Assembly (NCBI GenBank): GCA_016302185.1
Contig: JAEDOC010000045.1
Coordinates: 1-14,247, forward strand
From: Clostridium sp.
GTDB taxonomy: Bacteria; Bacillota; Clostridia; Lachnospirales; Lachnospiraceae
Reading direction: 5' to 3'
DNA: 14,247 bases
The notes under the pieces were generated by a model. It had not been told where the DNA came from, did no database searches, and saw only the letters and a program-made list of their open reading frames with translations. Below are positions 1 to 6,825 of the stretch, piece after piece. Positions within the stretch are counted from its first letter, which is position 1, and every line of letters begins with the position of its first letter. The position numbers and the translations under genes were made by a program.

Positions 1-1655
1 GTCAGAGCCGATAATTCCTTCTGATACACCTCCAGAAGCTGTGCCTTCTGCTCCTCATTCGCAAGCTTCACATGACTGTATTCCGACTGTTCCTTATAAT
101 TAATACCGGCAACCTCCTCCGGAGAAAGCGTAAGGACCGGATAGACCGCTTCCTTATAGCCCTGCTGTGCATAAATCGCTTCCAGACAGTCCCAAACCGG
201 GAGGAGATCCAGGGTATAGCGTCGATATACTTTTTTTCCGCTGTTCAGCCGATAACAGAGAATCAGCTCCCGAACGCATCCGTCCTGTCCCTCATAGGGA
301 TCCCAGCGCTGTCCGGAAAACCGTTCCTTCCTCTGTTTCTGTACATTCTCCACTGCCCGCCCGGCAATCTCGTGAGCCGGCGCCGGATCCTCCAGCTGCA
401 TCTGTCCGGCAACCTCCCCGCCGGAACCATAATACCAGTTGACATAGCGGGCTTTTCCGTTGGCATCATATACTACCTTTGGCTGCGCATAATACTGATC
501 CACATCCGCATCCAGAGTACTGCTGTAAATACCTATGGTCTGCAGCCGGCTCTCCGACGGACAGTAGGAATCGTAGCCGCCGATATCAAAACGGAAAAAG
601 GCAAGAATCGCTGCGGATACAACGCCGCACAGTGCCAGCTGGCGTTTATGGTCAAACAGCCGGCGGAAATCGAAATTATAAATAATCTCAATGACACAGC
701 CGCTGACCAGAAGTCCGCAGATCAGGCCGAACAGCGCCCAGGAATCCTGCTCTCTCATGGAATAGAACAGCAGGCTTCCCAATAATGCAGACGGAATGAC
801 AATGGCAAACTTGAGGATAGGCTGACTGATTCGGAAGGCCATCGCCCGTCCGGCTGCCTCTGACGGTCGTCTCCGGTAAATATACAAAGTCAGGCCGGTA
901 ATCAGAACCGCAGCCAGAAAAGCTTTTGCTGCCATACCCGCAGGAGCTTCCGCGCTTACTGCTGACAGATACCATCCCGCCGGGGACAACCGGCTGCTCC
1001 AGGTGACAAACCAGTCATAATTATCGTAATACGTTATGTAATAGGTCGCATAGTATCCCTCTGCCAGAAAGAAAACACAGGGGGCCCATAAATAGAACAC
1101 CATCGTTCCCAGGCAGCTGACAATCAGATTGCCGGTCAGCATCACCGCTGCAATTACCGTACTGTAAAGCAGAAGGTAAAATGCCATGTGCATCAGCCAT
1201 CCCATTATCATTCCCCACAGGGAGAGAAGGCCGGCACCCTTAGAATATACCATGCATGCCGCAATCAGCATGTTGATCAGATAGGGAACCGCTACAAACA
1301 ATACTCCGTTCACGTAGCTTACCAGAAAAAGCAGTTCCCGACGCACCGGAATCCCGTGATAAAAATCCGTCTTCTTTCTGGAAAACAGGTAAGCAAAACC
1401 GCTGATGCCACAAACCGCAGAAAAAAGGAAAATCAGCATTACCATCACAGGATTACTGATGGAGCATTGATTCATAAACCACTTTCCCAGATCTGCCAGA
1501 GCCAGCTGCATGGCTTGTGCCTGATTTTCCGCTCTCGCCCACTCTCCCGGATCGAGACTGCTGATATTTAACGCGGTATGCACCGGAAAATAAAAGAAAT
1601 AAAAAAGAGAAATCAATGCTACCGTCCAGAGGCGCTGCTTCGTATTTTCCCTCAT
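1..1655 (-). CDS. ABC transporter permease with large extracytoplasmic domain, partial (3' end beyond left edge)
   Basis: The frame is open from an ATG at 1655 to the left edge, giving 551 codons with no stop. The ATG lies 4 nt after the stop of the ATPase gene, with no clear Shine-Dalgarno, so translational coupling is likely. Residues 1-355 are rich in hydrophobic segments (about 10-30, 68-92, 105-135, 145-200, 240-260, 280-300, 305-325, 340-355). After TM2 comes a YHGIPVRRE stretch, a motif I associate with clostridial permeases that accompany YtrA-type GntR regulators. From about residue 357 the protein is soluble and rich in Tyr, Asp and Glu (GGYDSYCPSE onward), probably outside the membrane. 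This layout resembles permeases annotated with a DUF6449 domain; that name is from memory. It probably pairs with the ATPase as an exporter of unknown substrate, perhaps an antimicrobial peptide or drug. The family call is fairly safe; the substrate is not known. Confidence 0.82.
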   Translation of the reverse strand, partial: MRENTKQRLWTVALISLFYFFYFPVHTALNISSLDPGEWARAENQAQAMQLALADLGKWFMNQCSISNPVMVMLIFLFSAVCGISGFAYLFSRKKTDFYHGIPVRRELLFLVSYVNGVLFVAVPYLINMLIAACMVYSKGAGLLSLWGMIMGWLMHMAFYLLLYSTVIAAVMLTGNLIVSCLGTMVFYLWAPCVFFLAEGYYATYYITYYDNYDWFVTWSSRLSPAGWYLSAVSAEAPAGMAAKAFLAAVLITGLTLYIYRRRPSEAAGRAMAFRISQPILKFAIVIPSALLGSLLFYSMREQDSWALFGLICGLLVSGCVIEIIYNFDFRRLFDHKRQLALCGVVSAAILAFFRFDIGGYDSYCPSESRLQTIGIYSSTLDADVDQYYAQPKVVYDANGKARYVNWYYGSGGEVAGQMQLEDPAPAHEIAGRAVENVQKQRKERFSGQRWDPYEGQDGCVRELILCYRLNSGKKVYRRYTLDLLPVWDCLEAIYAQQGYKEAVYPVLTLSPEEVAGINYKEQSEYSHVKLANEEQKAQLLEVYQKELSAL

Positions 1656-1659
1656 CAGT

Positions 1660-2559
1660 TTAAAAAATAAGTTTTTTGATGTCATAACCGGCTACCTCCG
1701 TTTCACTGATAAAAATCTCTTCCAAGGATAACGGAATCATCTCAAAAAATACGGGATGATACGTCTGCATCACGGCACTGATCTCCTCTTCCCTGCCACG
1801 GACGGTCAGCGTGAGAAGACTGCCTCTCTGCTCTGTCCGTATGATATCCAATCCCTTCAAATCACTGCTTTCCGTTCCCGGAAGAAGTACGCACTGAATC
1901 TTGTGAATATTCAGCTTCATGTCATCCAAATCCTTAGACAGCAGAATACCGCCTTTATGCAGAAGTCCCACATGGTCACAAATGTCCTCCAGTTCTCTTA
2001 AGTTGTGGGACGCAATGATAGGGGTCAGCTTTCTCTCCTCCATATCGTTGGCAAACAGACTTTTTACCGTCTGACGCATTACCGGATCCAGGCCGTCAAA
2101 GGTCTCGTCACAGAAAATATAACTGGTTCCCGAGCAGACTCCCAGAAGCACGGAAAGCTGCTTTTTCATTCCTTTGGAAAATGTATTGATCTTCCGATCC
2201 GGTTTCAAATCAAAGCCCTTTAACAAACTGTAAAACCGTTTTGTATCAAAGGCCGGATACACCTTCTGATAAAACTGCATCATATCCTTCGGTGTTGCAT
2301 TCCCCAGGAAATACTGATCATCCGAAATATAGAAAAAACGGGATTTGACCGCCGCATTTTCAAATACATCTTCCTCATCAATCATAATTCTACCCTCATC
2401 CGGCTTCAGAATCCCTGCCGCCATCCGAAGAAAGGTACTCTTACCGGCACCATTGGTGCCAATCAGTCCAAAGACGCTGCCTTCCCGAATCTGAGCATCG
2501 ATATGATCCACCGCCGTAATATCATCAAAGCGCTTGGTTAAGCCGATTGCCTCAATCAT
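1660..2559 (-). CDS. ABC transporter ATP-binding protein (YtrB/EcsA-like)
   Basis: This is a 299-residue nucleotide-binding subunit. It has a Walker A GTNGAGKST at residues 34-42, a Q-loop Gln near 82, a degenerate signature FSKGM at 127-131 in place of LSGGQ, a Walker B YIFCDE at 147-152 with a D-loop GLDP, and a switch His at 185. About 80 C-terminal residues follow the ATPase core, as in exporter-type subunits of the CcmA/YtrB group. The frame extends to an ATG at 2589, but the ATG at 2559 is preferred because an AGGAGGAG Shine-Dalgarno lies about 6-8 nt upstream and the family usually begins with a short IEAIGLTKRF-like strand. The gene overlaps the end of the GntR gene by 8 nt, and the permease starts 4 nt after its stop. 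The three genes thus form one tightly coupled operon. The transported substrate cannot be deduced. Confidence 0.9.
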   Translation of the reverse strand: MIEAIGLTKRFDDITAVDHIDAQIREGSVFGLIGTNGAGKSTFLRMAAGILKPDEGRIMIDEEDVFENAAVKSRFFYISDDQYFLGNATPKDMMQFYQKVYPAFDTKRFYSLLKGFDLKPDRKINTFSKGMKKQLSVLLGVCSGTSYIFCDETFDGLDPVMRQTVKSLFANDMEERKLTPIIASHNLRELEDICDHVGLLHKGGILLSKDLDDMKLNIHKIQCVLLPGTESSDLKGLDIIRTEQRGSLLTLTVRGREEEISAVMQTYHPVFFEMIPLSLEEIFISETEVAGYDIKKLIF

Positions 2560-2941
2560 CCTCTTCTCCTCCTTTATCTCCCGTTCCATACAGCTGAATG
2601 ACCTGCTCCTGAAACTCCAGCATGGAAATCCCCACCGCCTTCGCTTCGTTCACCAGCTGTTCTGTCCTCTCCCAAATCACCTTCCGCTTCTGTTCCCGAA
2701 TCAGGTGATTCTCCGCCACAAAGCTTCCTCTTCCTTTGACAGAGTAGATGTAGCCCTGTCTCTCCAGCTCTGCATACGCCCGCTGAATGGTATTCGGATT
2801 AATGGACAAATCCGTTGCCAGACTGCGCACAGAGGGAAGCTGACTATCCTGGGGAAGGATTCCCCGAACCATCAAATCCGCCAGTTTTTCTACGACTTGC
2901 TCATAGATTGGCCTTCGATCCTTGTAATCAATCAGAATCAT
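2552..2941 (-). CDS. GntR-family transcriptional regulator, YtrA type
   Basis: This 129-residue protein has an N-terminal GntR winged helix-turn-helix (roughly residues 10-75): the family opening RRPIYEQVVEKL, then LPSVRSLATDLSINPNTIQRAYAELE, then the wing YSVKGRGSFVA. Only about 50 residues follow, as expected for the YtrA subfamily, which has no large ligand-binding domain. An earlier ATG exists at 2965, but the ATG at 2941 has an AAGGAAGG Shine-Dalgarno 5 nt upstream and gives the usual start. YtrA-type proteins repress their own operon, which typically encodes an ABC exporter, and derepress under cell-envelope stress. Here the neighbours fit exactly: an ATPase and a permease follow with overlapping or 4-nt spacing, and a 27-bp dyad sits just downstream of the promoter -10. 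The inducer is unknown. Confidence 0.92.
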   Translation of the reverse strand: MILIDYKDRRPIYEQVVEKLADLMVRGILPQDSQLPSVRSLATDLSINPNTIQRAYAELERQGYIYSVKGRGSFVAENHLIREQKRKVIWERTEQLVNEAKAVGISMLEFQEQVIQLYGTGDKGGEEDD

Positions 2942-2968
2942 GTATGCCTTCCTTTCTATCTGCATATC

Positions 2969-2995
2969 AAGTGTACTAACTTAGTTAATACACTT
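2969..2995. promoter_or_regulatory. Inverted-repeat operator, probable GntR (YtrA-type) site
   Basis: Arms AAGTGTACTAA (2969-2979) and TTAATACACTT (2985-2995) form an 11-bp inverted repeat with one mismatch around a 5-bp spacer. GTGTA/TACAC ends are typical of YtrA-like operators. The repeat begins right after the -10 hexamer and covers the likely transcription start, so binding would block the operon's own promoter. The regulator assignment is inferred from position. Confidence 0.75.
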
Positions 2996-3024
2996 AGTAT
3001 ATGGAAAAAGCAGACGGATGTCAA
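2996..3024 (-). promoter_or_regulatory. Sigma-A type promoter of the gntR-ABC operon
   Basis: Read on the minus strand, a perfect -35 TTGACA (3019-3024) and a -10 TATACT (2996-3001) are separated by exactly 17 bp. The predicted start near 2989 lies inside the adjacent dyad operator and gives a leader of about 48 nt. The promoter is strong by sequence, in line with a tightly repressed operon. Confidence 0.85.
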
Positions 3025-3079
3025 CCCGCTGCTTCTTACATTTTCTTTAAGCTTTCTTAACTCACAGTAAAACAAATGC

Positions 3080-3844
3080 CTACACTGTTCCCTGAAACTC
3101 AGTCATATAAGAACGGAAACGCAGAGGCAGATGACCTCTCTGGCAGACATAATTCTCCCGCTCCCTGATCGAAACACTGTAAAAGAACGCTTTCCAGAGG
3201 CTGGCATAAGCTCCCTCATCTGTCATCCCGACAAGAGAATCCAATGCTTTTGCTTCCTCTCCTTCCAGAAGATACCATCGCAATCCTTCCCTGTGAACTC
3301 CCGCCTTCTTCCTCTTCTCATCATAAATGATAAACCGCTCGCCCCGCAGCCGATCCGCAAAATGGGGCATCAGAAGCGAGGTTACATCATTCTTCGGCCC
3401 GATCACACCAAACAGAACTCCTTCCGGAAGCTGAGAAAAACGCAGAAACTCAATCAGAAGATGAGCTTCGTTGGCCACCGCCCGATTCAACCGAAAAATC
3501 TCATGAACAGGAGGAAGCTGGAGTGTGTCCAGAACCGGTTTTCCCAGATGAAAACCATAGATCAGAAAACGATAGATCAGATCTGCCTTGCCCTTCTCTT
3601 CGCTGAGGGCTGCCCGGTAAACATAGCGATAGGCATCCTCCGAAATCTTACTCCGGATGGAACGGATCACCTTCTCTGTCTTCGCTTCCGTAATCTCTGC
3701 CTTACGGTATTCCGCAAACATCTCGTAATTGTATTCTGAATCCAGCTGCAGCTTTACATTGTCATGGCCCAGACGGCTCATCCAGGCATCATAAACACCG
3801 CACAGGATTCCTTCCAGGCTGTCCCGGCATAAAAAAATTACCAT
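3080..3844 (-). CDS. DUF4130 / TIGR03915-type probable DNA metabolism protein
   Basis: This 254-residue soluble protein is of the type annotated as 'probable DNA metabolism protein' (TIGR03915, DUF4130). Family signs are the start MVIFLCRDSLEGILCGVYDAW, a central FLRFSQLPEGVLFGVIGP segment, and MPHFADRLRGERFIIYDEKR leading to a conserved Gly-rich region. In other bacteria the domain is found next to, or fused to, a uracil-DNA glycosylase-like domain, and it is the standing partner of the radical SAM protein encoded just upstream. Its biochemical activity is not established. The start at ATG 3844 is supported by a GAGGGGG Shine-Dalgarno 8 nt upstream. It follows the radical SAM gene by 32 nt with no intervening terminator or promoter, so it should share that gene's SOS-type control. 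No convincing terminator is visible between its stop and the gntR promoter; only a weak 5-bp stem lies near 3055. Confidence 0.87.
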   Translation of the reverse strand: MVIFLCRDSLEGILCGVYDAWMSRLGHDNVKLQLDSEYNYEMFAEYRKAEITEAKTEKVIRSIRSKISEDAYRYVYRAALSEEKGKADLIYRFLIYGFHLGKPVLDTLQLPPVHEIFRLNRAVANEAHLLIEFLRFSQLPEGVLFGVIGPKNDVTSLLMPHFADRLRGERFIIYDEKRKKAGVHREGLRWYLLEGEEAKALDSLVGMTDEGAYASLWKAFFYSVSIRERENYVCQRGHLPLRFRSYMTEFQGTV

Positions 3845-3876
3845 CCGCTTTTCCCCCTCTTCTCCGACAATTCACA

Positions 3877-5379
3877 CTACATCTGCCCGTTCAGTACCGA
3901 AAACCTCTCCTCCGGCGCCGGCTCCTGTTCCAGATGGAAATCATCAAACAGCGACATCTGACGGAACAGGCCGCTCTGGCTGAGATCATAGCTCTTCCGC
4001 TTTTCTTCCCCCATCAGCTGTGCCGCAATGGCATCCTCTGTAAAATGGATCGGATACATCATCCGACCGGAACAGGTGAGAAAGAAAACAGCCCGCTTCA
4101 TCACAACTCCCATCTTCTTTAAATCCTCGAATCGAAGCACTGCCTGCTTTCTGGCTGCCACAATCCGCATCGCCGACTTGGTTCCAATCCCCGGAACCCG
4201 CAGAAGCTCCGCATAGGAGGCACGGTTCACCTCCACCGGAAAGTTTCCCATATTCCGCAGCGCCCAGTCACACTTAGGATCCAGAAAGATATTAAAATTC
4301 GGCCTTTCCTGCGTCAGGAGCTCTGAAGCCTGAAACCCATAGTACCGCAGCAGCCAGTCCGCCTGATACAGGCGGTGTTCACGCAAAAGCGGCGGTCCGC
4401 CCGGCAGAACCGGCAGCTCCGAATCGTCATTTACCCGGATAAAAGCAGAGTAAAACACCCGTTTTAATCCGAAGTTCTGATAAAGTGCTTCCGCCACCGC
4501 CATCATCTGATAATCGCTCTCCGGGGTAGCTCCCACAATCAGCTGGGTACTCTGGCCGGCCGGGACAAAATATGATTTCCGGTTGGAAACCTGTCCAAGG
4601 CCATAATTCCCGTAGATGGACTTGCCGGGGATGACACGCGGGCGTTCCGGAACATCCTTTTTCTCCGGCGATGCAATCAGCAGTTTCCCCTCTTCCGTAC
4701 CTGATGTCAGCTGCTCCATCCGGGGCACCCCCTTCGCCTCCAGAAGCTCCTCCCTTTCCATCTGCCGGTAAATCCCGGTCTGGATCTGGCGCATGGGCTT
4801 TAATATCTTATCCCTTGTCTTTCCCGGTGCCAGACGGCGCAGTCCCTCCGCCGTCGGCAACTCTAAGTTCACACTCATCCGGTCTGCCAGATAGCCGGTC
4901 ATCTCGATCAGTGCCGGATCTGCGCCGGGAATCGCTTTCACATGAATATATCCATTAAAATGGTACTGACGGCGCAGCATGAACAGAGTCTGATAGATCT
5001 GCTCCATGGTATCATCCGGTGTATTCAGAATCCCGGAGCTTAGAAACAATCCTTCAATGTAATTCCGGCGATAAAACTCCATCGTCAGACGGCAGACCTC
5101 CTCCGGCGTAAAGGCGGTTCTCACCGTATCGTTGCTCCGGCGGTTGATACAATACTTACAGTCGTAAATACACTGATTGGTAAACAGGATCTTCAGCAAA
5201 GAGATACATCTTCCGTCCGCCGCAAAGCTGTGGCAGATTCCGTCCGTCCGGGTGTTCCCCAGACTTCCGTCCTTCCCCTTTCTGCCCACACCGCTGGAGG
5301 TGCATGCCACATCATACTTGGCGGCATCCGTAAGAATCTTCAGTTTTTCTTCTATGGTAAGATTATCCTGTATCAGCAT
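3877..5379 (-). CDS. Putative DNA modification/repair radical SAM protein (TIGR03916 type)
   Basis: This 500-residue protein has a radical SAM cluster motif C70-IYD-C74-KY-C77 (CxxxCxxC), preceded by ICHSFAADGRCISLLKILFTN. An inserted, charged, low-conservation stretch lies near residues 205-250. A GQSTQLIVGATPESD block follows at about 275-289, and a helix-hairpin-helix at about 390-410 (LLRVPGIGTKSAMRIV), a fold that grips the DNA backbone. Near the C-terminus is QMSLF (474-478), which resembles the beta sliding clamp-binding pentapeptide of repair and translesion proteins. The family is called 'putative DNA modification/repair radical SAM' and partners DUF4130 proteins; its substrate is unknown, with spore photoproduct lyase-like chemistry a reasonable guess. 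The start is ATG 5379, with AGGAAAGG 11 nt upstream. The promoter is flanked by two LexA-type boxes, so induction by DNA damage is predicted. Confidence 0.9.
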   Translation of the reverse strand: MLIQDNLTIEEKLKILTDAAKYDVACTSSGVGRKGKDGSLGNTRTDGICHSFAADGRCISLLKILFTNQCIYDCKYCINRRSNDTVRTAFTPEEVCRLTMEFYRRNYIEGLFLSSGILNTPDDTMEQIYQTLFMLRRQYHFNGYIHVKAIPGADPALIEMTGYLADRMSVNLELPTAEGLRRLAPGKTRDKILKPMRQIQTGIYRQMEREELLEAKGVPRMEQLTSGTEEGKLLIASPEKKDVPERPRVIPGKSIYGNYGLGQVSNRKSYFVPAGQSTQLIVGATPESDYQMMAVAEALYQNFGLKRVFYSAFIRVNDDSELPVLPGGPPLLREHRLYQADWLLRYYGFQASELLTQERPNFNIFLDPKCDWALRNMGNFPVEVNRASYAELLRVPGIGTKSAMRIVAARKQAVLRFEDLKKMGVVMKRAVFFLTCSGRMMYPIHFTEDAIAAQLMGEEKRKSYDLSQSGLFRQMSLFDDFHLEQEPAPEERFSVLNGQM

Positions 5380-5408
5380 GATGGTTTCGGCCTTTCCTGA
5401 ATAGAACA

Positions 5409-5420
5409 GAACATTTGTTC
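5409..5420. promoter_or_regulatory. LexA (SOS) box, promoter-proximal
   Basis: GAAC-ATTT-GTTC is a perfect GAAC/GTTC dyad, extending to AGAAC/GTTCT. It matches the Gram-positive LexA/DinR consensus, GAAC-N4-GTTC. It lies 8 nt downstream of the -10 of the radical SAM operon, at or just past the predicted transcription start, a classical repression position. An identical 12-mer occurs 59 bp away. Confidence 0.82.
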
Positions 5421-5428
5421 TTTTTTCT

Positions 5429-5457
5429 ATTATATCACTCCTTGTTGTATTTTACAA
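5429..5457 (-). promoter_or_regulatory. Sigma-A type promoter of the radical SAM/DUF4130 operon
   Basis: On the minus strand, -35 TTGTAA (5452-5457) and a perfect -10 TATAAT (5429-5434) are spaced by 17 bp. The predicted start is near 5422, with a leader of about 43 nt. One LexA box lies over the start and another 10 nt upstream of the -35. The -35 also falls inside a separate 15-bp dyad. Confidence 0.82.
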
Positions 5458-5458
5458 C
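5444..5458. repeat. Perfect 6-3-6 dyad overlapping the -35
   Basis: GTTGTA-TTT-TACAAC is a perfect inverted repeat that contains the -35 hexamer of the SOS-type promoter, midway between the two LexA boxes. It could be an additional operator for an unidentified regulator or a chance feature of an AT-rich promoter. Confidence 0.5.
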
Positions 5459-5467
5459 ACTGTTTTC

Positions 5468-5479
5468 GAACATTTGTTC
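5468..5479. promoter_or_regulatory. LexA (SOS) box, distal
   Basis: This is a second exact copy of GAAC-ATTT-GTTC, preceded by C so that it reads CGAAC as in the Bacillus consensus. It lies 10 nt upstream of the -35. Centre-to-centre distance to the proximal box is 59 bp, between five and six helical turns, so two LexA dimers would bracket the RNA polymerase site. Confidence 0.8.
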
Positions 5480-5496
5480 ACGTCTTGAAATCTCCT

Positions 5497-5550
5497 CATG
5501 AAAAGAAAGAACAGGAAGCACCTGACGCCTTCCTGTTCTTTCTTTTCATG
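5497..5550 (-). terminator. Transcription terminator after galE (22-bp perfect stem)
   Basis: Two 22-nt arms (5497-5518 and 5529-5550) are perfectly complementary around a 10-nt loop. The arm sequence is purine-rich on one strand (GAAAGAACAGGAAG) and T-rich on the other, so either strand would end in a U-rich 3' arm. It sits 50 nt after the galE stop and 17 nt before the distal LexA box, insulating the SOS promoter from galE read-through. Confidence 0.85.
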
Positions 5551-5600
5551 CAATCTTACTCTTCTCGCTTTGGATTCAACTATGCTGTAAAACCCTTCCA

Positions 5601-6617
5601 CTATCCGCGATATCCGTCCGGATTCATGGACTGCCATCTCCAGGAGTCCTCGCACATCTCCTCGATGCCGCGCTCCGCTACCCATCCGAGCTCTTCCTTT
5701 GCTTTTGTAGCATCAGCATAGCAGGTGGCTATATCGCCAGGTCTTCTGTCCTTAATCTCATACTTGATCGGCTTGCCGCAGGCCTTCTCATAGGCCTTTA
5801 CCACATCCAGAACGCTGTAGCCCTTACCAGTACCAAGATTATAGATGCATACGCCGGCTTTCTCTTCAATCTTCTTCAATGCCTTAACGTGACCGATGGC
5901 CAGATCCACAACATGGATGTAGTCTCGGACACCGGTGCCGTCATGGGTCGGATAGTCATTGCCGAAGACGCCCAGACACTCTCTCTTGCCTACAGCGACC
6001 TGCGCAATGTACGGTACCAGATTGTTGGGGATTCCCTTGGGATCCTCACCGATCCGTCCGCTCTTATGAGCACCGATAGGATTAAAGTAACGAAGGAGAA
6101 CCACATTCCACTCCGGATCTGCCACATGAAGATCGGTCAGAATCTGCTCCAGCATTCCCTTGGTCTGTCCGTAAGGATTGGTAATCTTGCCCTTCGGACA
6201 CTCCTCGGTAATCGGAATAAATGCCGGATCGCCGTAAACCGTCGCAGAAGAACTGAAGATAATATTCTTCACTCCGTGTTTTCTCATTACATCACAGAGA
6301 ATTAATGTACCGGTAATGTTATTATGATAATATTCCAGAGGCTTCGCCACAGACTCACCCACGGCCTTCAGGCCTGCAAAATGAATTACGGAATCAATAT
6401 GTTCACTCTCAAATACTTCCTCAACCGCTGTCCGATGCAGCAAATCTGCCTCATAGAACTTAATCTTTTTTCCCGTAATCTCCTCTACACGATCCAGGGC
6501 TTCCGAACAGGAATTATAGAGATTGTCCAGTACAACCACCTCATATCCGGCATTCAAAAGCTCTACGCAGGTATGACTTCCGATATAACCAGCCCCGCCT
6601 GTAACCAAAATTGCCAT
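5601..6617 (-). CDS. galE: UDP-glucose 4-epimerase
   Basis: GalE interconverts UDP-glucose and UDP-galactose in the Leloir pathway and supplies UDP-galactose for surface glycans. The 338-residue protein has the NAD-binding GGAGYIGS loop at residues 7-14, the SSSATVYG segment containing catalytic Ser124, and NPYGQTK with Tyr149 and Lys153, matching the positions of the classical enzyme. Length is full. The frame could begin at 6638, but ATG 6617 is chosen because GGAGGAGGA lies 7 nt upstream and the protein then begins MAILVTGG, directly at the first Rossmann strand. It is monocistronic: its own promoter is upstream and a strong hairpin follows. No other gal gene is present, which suggests a housekeeping role in polysaccharide synthesis rather than a galactose utilisation operon. 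Confidence 0.97.
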   Translation of the reverse strand: MAILVTGGAGYIGSHTCVELLNAGYEVVVLDNLYNSCSEALDRVEEITGKKIKFYEADLLHRTAVEEVFESEHIDSVIHFAGLKAVGESVAKPLEYYHNNITGTLILCDVMRKHGVKNIIFSSSATVYGDPAFIPITEECPKGKITNPYGQTKGMLEQILTDLHVADPEWNVVLLRYFNPIGAHKSGRIGEDPKGIPNNLVPYIAQVAVGKRECLGVFGNDYPTHDGTGVRDYIHVVDLAIGHVKALKKIEEKAGVCIYNLGTGKGYSVLDVVKAYEKACGKPIKYEIKDRRPGDIATCYADATKAKEELGWVAERGIEEMCEDSWRWQSMNPDGYRG

Positions 6618-6662
6618 AAAAACGTCCTCCTCCTTCAAAATGTACTGCTCTCATACATTCCT

Positions 6663-6691
6663 ATTATATACGCAGTGAAAAAGGAAAACAA
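6663..6691 (-). promoter_or_regulatory. Sigma-A type promoter of galE
   Basis: On the minus strand, a perfect -10 TATAAT (6663-6668) follows a weak -35 TTGTTT (6686-6691) at 17 bp. The predicted start is near 6656, giving a leader of about 39 nt. An 8-bp inverted repeat pair (6671-6678 and 6736-6743) flanks the -35 region but is probably incidental. The stretch from 6692 to 6767 holds nothing else I recognise. Confidence 0.7.
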
Positions 6692-6767
6692 TTCAAAATA
6701 CTGCGATGTGTTATCGATTTTTTGCTTATTTGCTGTCACTGCGAAAAAACAACGCATAATTCAAAGA

Positions 6768-6810
6768 AACATGCCGAAAATCCGACTGTAGATCCTCTTT
6801 CCGACATGTT
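6768..6810 (-). terminator. Transcription terminator after sigK
   Basis: Arms 6768-6780 and 6798-6810 can form a 13-bp stem (AACATG core, two G:U-type pairs) around a 17-nt loop, starting 16 nt after the sigK stop. On the minus strand the 3' arm ends in GTTTCTTTG, a modest U-rich tail. Confidence 0.72.
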
Positions 6811-6825
6811 ATTTCTAATCATCGA

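Noticed and set aside
72..785. 237-codon plus-strand open frame
   Set aside because: It is antisense to the permease frame, which is continuous on the minus strand, membrane-like and coupled to the ATPase. The plus-strand translation has no domain-like features.
2534..3070. 178-codon plus-strand open frame
   Set aside because: It is antisense to the GntR gene, its operator and its promoter, all of which have strong independent evidence.
3131..3739. 202-codon plus-strand open frame
   Set aside because: It lies wholly antisense to the DUF4130 gene and its translation is rich in Arg, Gln, Pro and Ile without recognisable motifs.
5452..5721. Short frames on both strands across the galE 3' hairpin
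   Set aside because: They arise from the inverted repeat itself (the same peptide KKEQE...FLFFLFM on both strands) and overlap the galE end.
6671..6743. 8-bp inverted pair CGCAGTGA / TCACTGCG around the galE promoter
   Set aside because: The arms are 57 bp apart, a short match in an AT-rich stretch with no other support; probably chance.
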